Source of the DNA: Cadophora sp. MPI-SDFR-AT-0126
Taxonomy: Eukaryota; Ascomycota; Leotiomycetes; Helotiales; Ploettnerulaceae
NCBI GenBank assembly: GCA_020747065.1
Contig: JAGMVK010000001.1
Span: forward strand, 744,001-808,000
DNA length: 64,000 nt
Direction of reading: 5' to 3'
The notes beneath the pieces are model-generated. The model was given only the letters and a program-made list of their open reading frames with translations, ran no database searches and was not told where the DNA came from. A program made the position numbers and the translations under genes. Of this stretch, positions 60,683 to 64,000 are shown one piece after another; the first letter of the stretch is position 1, and the number at the start of each line of letters is the position of its first letter.

Positions 60683-61648
60683 TTGAATCCCACGATTTAT
60701 TTCTTTCCTGCGTTCAGATCTTGGATTGTAAGCAGGACTGTTTTGATTTGATTTTGGTGTGTGACTCTCAATGAGCAATATTGTAGCACGGATCTGTTGT
60801 TCAAGCTTAGCGCTGTTGAATCTGTTTGGGTATGGGAGGCTTTTGTACACTTTGTTGATATCCCCTGGCTGCACTTTGGCGGTATTGTGTTTATTACGAC
60901 AGCTCGATGAAAAAGAGGCAGAAAAAGAGGCCCAGGAATGATGATTTTCATGTATCCCTCACCCGACATTCGGTGGCCTAGTTAGATCAAAACTTACTTG
61001 ACTTCCACCTACATTTTCATGCACTTCGACTGTTTGTCTAGAATAAGCAAAGTGAAGATATTCTCACAGTGCAGGTAACTGCCTTATATGCGTGACCTGA
61101 TACTTTTTGGGGGGTGGGGTACTCCTCGCTGAGAGAGTTTCTGCATGAATGCCCAAATCATATTGGATGGCTTCTGCAAATCACATACTGGTACGATGCA
61201 GCTCGCTACATGAAGCTCTTCGTTGGCAGTCTGCTGGACGCGGGGGACTACGTCGGGGCTGTGTGTGCTTGAACAGCATAGCTTTGGTGACCAATTACTT
61301 GACCCCAAGCCATTGATCCCATGAGCCATTGGTTTCACGAAACCAGGCTTAACTTCGAATTTTGCCCTTCCAGTCTCAAGGCACAGCGATATCGCAGAAA
61401 GGCGTGGGATACACGTGAAGAAGAAGAATGAAACCGCGAAGGTCGCGAGAATTTTCGGTTCTGCCCGGCATCGACTGCTTGGTGGGGTTCCAGCTCTTCT
61501 GCCCCGCCAAATCACAACACCATGAGACTCCTCAAGTCGTACAAGCTTTTAAAGACTTTGATAGCATCAACACTTCTCGAAAATCACCGAAACGCTCGCC
61601 GATTCTTACGAATTCTCTTTCAAGATCTCCATATCACCAACCGCAATC
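60683..61648. promoter_or_regulatory. Spacer and TPI promoter region
   Basis: These 966 bp hold the 3' flank of the preceding gene and the promoter of the glycolytic gene. A 143-codon minus-strand frame (61084-61515) has no domain. The last 120 bases are C/A-rich leader. Confidence 0.45.
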
Positions 61649-62651
61649 ATGCCTCGTCAATTCTTCGTCGGTGGTAACTTCAAGATGTCAGTACCCCTCA
61701 TTGAGGAAGAAGAGCTCAAATTGGTTCGAGTGACAGCTGATTGAGCTCCTTCATAGGAATGGCTCTGTTGAGGGCATCAAGAAGATCATCGGAGTCATCA
61801 ATGAAGCCAAGCTGGATCCTAATGTTGGTCAGTATGATTGTGCTACTATCCTATTGAAGCTGTTTCCTTTTCTCCCAACAAAATCGATACAGACCAGCTA
61901 CATTTTCAGTGATGCTTGACAGTTCTTGTGATCCTTTGCTAACATTTATATTTACATGCAGAGGTTGTCATTGCTCCCCCATCCCTCTATCTTCTCCTCG
62001 CTCGCGAGCACCTCAAGCCAGGTCTCGAAGTCGCTGCCCAGAACGTCTTCGACAAGCCCAACGGAGCTTTCACCGGCGAGATCTCAGTAGATCAGCTCAA
62101 GGACAGTAATATTACCTGGACTCTTCTCGGCCACTCCGAGCGCCGTGTCATTCTTCAAGAAGACGACGTGTTCGTCGCAAACAAGACCAAGGCTGCCCTC
62201 GACGGCGGAATCGGCGTTATCTTCTGCTGCGGCGAGTCATTAGAACAACGAGAGAGCGGGAAGACCATTGATGTTGTCACTGCACAATTGAAGGCTGTTA
62301 AGGACAAGGTGCAGGATTGGTCCAAGATTGTCATTGCCTACGAGCCAATCTGGGCTATTGGAACTGGCAAGGTTGCTAGCACTGAGCAGGCTCAGGAGGT
62401 CCATGCTGCTATCCGCTCATGGTTGAAGAAGGAGGTTAGCGAGAAGGCTGCTGAGGAGACGAGAATTATCTACGGTGGAAGCGTCAGTGAGAAGAACTGC
62501 AAGGATTTGGCCAAGCAGCCTGATATTGATGGGTTCTTGGTTGGAGGTGCTTCCCTCAAGCCTGCCTGTGAGTTACCGCTTTATTGTTTGTTTACTTTAC
62601 TTCAAATACTGATGAGATATAGTTGTGGACATCATCAACTCTCACTTGTGA
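61649..62651 (+). CDS. TPI1: Triosephosphate isomerase
   Basis: Glycolytic enzyme interconverting dihydroxyacetone phosphate and glyceraldehyde 3-phosphate; a cytosolic dimer. Exons 61649-61686, 61757-61827, 61962-62567 and 62623-62651 give 247 aa, the normal length. Active-site residues are all present: Lys12 in GGNFKMNGS, His94 in LLGHSERR and Glu164 in [11 protein letters not shown], followed by the mobile phosphate loop. [15 protein letters not shown] and [10 protein letters not shown] complete the phosphate site, and the protein ends FVDIINSHL. Introns 1 and 2 both use the non-consensus donor GTCAGT; intron 2 is longer (134 bp). The last exon codes for only nine residues. Confidence 0.97.
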
Positions 62652-63522
62652 CTGCAAGGTAGTACTGAACATTCACGGCTGTAAACGAGGATACTATGAC
62701 TGATAAGACATCTCCACCATTACATTAGCAGCAGAAAACAAGAAATGCCTCCAAGTCCGGCCTTCATTCCCCGTGATTAGAGTCCCTCAGACTGCTTTCT
62801 TCCAAGCGTCGTGCCTTGAGACCATTATAAAGTAGCCGTAATCAGTACTGGTGAGGTAGATTCGCAAAAGTCTCTTAGCTAGGTGTTGTAAATATGCAAG
62901 CCTCAAGCACCTTCTAGGAATACAACAACGTTTAAATCAAGTATGAGCTCGGGCATAGACCGTATTCAAAACTCTTCCCACAGTATGCAGCGAATCTGCG
63001 GTCATGCCTAACCTGCTTGGGAAATGCAAGCACCTTCTAGATACCTGGGCTACCTGGGCCGCATTCCACTGCTTCTCTTACAGCCGCTTCTGAGGCGAAT
63101 TCTGAGCCGGTAGCTCCTCTCCAGTGCAATAGGGATTGTGCTGCTGTTACTGGTTCTCCAAGCACTGGCTGAGTACTTGTTCCTCTGGACATTCCATCTC
63201 GTCGTGTCAATCATCGAGAAAGCCTTCAAGGAGGCATTGAAATTCAGCTGGTGGGTTCTGGCAGCAGCACTTATCATTTTGATAGGCTTGGAAGTGTTCA
63301 TGTTCATAGATGCAACGGATCTTGAGCTGTCAAGCCATAGGAAGACGAATGATGAGACGGCCACCGTATGCAAGGCGAACACAACAGCCAAGAGTTGGGA
63401 AACAGTAAAATAGAAGGATTTCTGCTCGAAAGCTTTACATACAATCGTACAGCTCAGGTATCCATTTGCCCATCCCAAACGCCCTGAATGCATAATGATA
63501 CAGCTCTCCACACATCCAACCT
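62652..63522. other. Convergent spacer, TPI / mL43, with a weak membrane-like frame
   Basis: These 871 bp lie between the TPI stop and the mL43 stop. A frame from 63114 to 63413 is strongly hydrophobic (GIVLLLLVLQALAEYLFLW, then WVLAAALIILIGLEVFMFID) but has no ATG. It could be an exon of a small membrane protein or chance. A 10-base motif, AAGCACCTTCTAG, recurs at about 62906 and 63030. Confidence 0.4.
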
Positions 63523-63956
63523 TTATACATGCGTTCCACCTCCATGGTAAGGACTCCATACGCCTCTGACCGAGTCCTTAATACTCGTCACTGGCTTCTT
63601 GACTCTCTTCAACTTCTCGCCACTCGCATCCCGCAACAGCTCCGCCTTCTGCAATACCTGCTCTTTCTCCAAATTTCTCACACAGATAGCTTTCTGACGA
63701 TTCGATCCAGACCCAAGGTAATGTGCTATGATGACTGGGTGTTTGCTAGGTCTAGGAGAGACACATATTTCTATTGCCGGGTTCGCGGCTGCAAATCGGG
63801 AGAGGGTGTTGCGCAGAAAGGAGCTGGTTCAAACGTCAGATGGTTGGATCTGGGTAGGGGATTGGCTTCTTACTTCATGCCCTTTGATGAACCCCATGTA
63901 TCGCAATAGTGGAAGTCCATACGCCGACATTGAAGAATAAAGCTCGAGACACCATT
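63523..63956 (-). CDS. Mitochondrial ribosomal protein mL43 (MRPL51 family), 5' end missing
   Basis: Large-subunit protein of the mitochondrial ribosome with a thioredoxin-like fold (L51/S25/CI-B8 domain). Two exons are visible, complement(63874-63956) and complement(63523-63823), joined AA|C (Asn). The reading is NGVSSFILQCRRMDFHYCD, TWGSSKGMNSFL, ANPAIEICVSPRPSKHPVII, then AHYLGSGSNRQKAICVRNL and VKKPVTSIKDSVRGVWSPY, ending HGGGTHV. This is the near-complete domain, about 127 residues. The exon at 63956 is preceded by a CTCTACAG acceptor and an ACTGAT branch site. The missing start exon, probably a dozen codons before the N-G-V step, lies beyond position 64000. A plus-strand frame covering the same bases (63529-63909) is its antisense shadow. 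Confidence 0.88.
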
Positions 63957-64000
63957 CTGTAGAGCAATCAGTGTCTGAATGTTGCTTATTCACAATCAAC

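Overview
The window is nuclear DNA from a filamentous ascomycete (Pezizomycotina, most likely Leotiomycetes/Helotiales). The reasons are short spliceosomal introns (mostly 45-75 bp, GTRNGT donors, CTAAC/CTGAC-like branch points), monocistronic genes on both strands with 0.3-5 kb spacers, and CDC48, COX4 and Rib2-like proteins of filamentous-fungal type. The class assignment is an inference from remembered protein similarity. I rebuilt gene models by hand; every recognised multi-exon gene closes in frame with consistent intron phases.

Layout. 0-9 kb: type II NADH dehydrogenase (+), a four-exon gene I do not recognise (+), CDC48 (+). 9.9-19.2 kb: a Sus1/ENY2-like factor (-), an orphan C-terminal piece of an SRPK-like kinase (-), a GPI-type Ser/Thr-rich wall protein (+), a large SANT/Myb-like disordered protein (+). 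21.5-30.7 kb: COX4 (-) diverging from a gamma-glutamyltransferase (+), then the ribosome-maturation GTPase RIA1/EFL1 (+) and a small two-TM protein (+). 31.7-36.8 kb: GH5 endoglucanase (+), RING protein (+), protoglobin (-). 38.1-49.5 kb: a WD40 protein of the Dgr2/WDR44 type (-) diverging from a Rib2-type deaminase (+), a DUF1295 membrane reductase (+), and the serine palmitoyltransferase subunit LCB2 (+). 49.5-58.9 kb is gene-poor: a truncated TIM-barrel gene (+) facing a truncated, frameshifted VOC/glyoxalase gene (-), and an intron-containing tRNA (-). 58.9-64 kb: a Pro/Gln/Arg-rich protein (+), triosephosphate isomerase (+), and mitochondrial ribosomal protein mL43 (-), whose first exon lies beyond the right edge.

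Most genes are housekeeping: respiration (NDE, COX4), mitochondrial translation (mL43), ribosome maturation (RIA1), proteostasis (CDC48), chromatin/mRNA export (Sus1), sphingolipid synthesis (LCB2), riboflavin synthesis (Rib2-type) and glycolysis (TPI). They are not arranged as a pathway cluster. I saw no transposon, CRISPR array, rRNA or secondary-metabolite cluster. The most unusual items are the collapsed convergent gene pair near 52.47 kb, the orphan kinase C-lobe at 11.4-11.8 kb, the unrecognised four-exon gene at 4.9-5.7 kb, the 21-nt micro-exon inside the RIA1 P-loop, and the tRNA whose intron is bounded by a repeat of its own anticodon.
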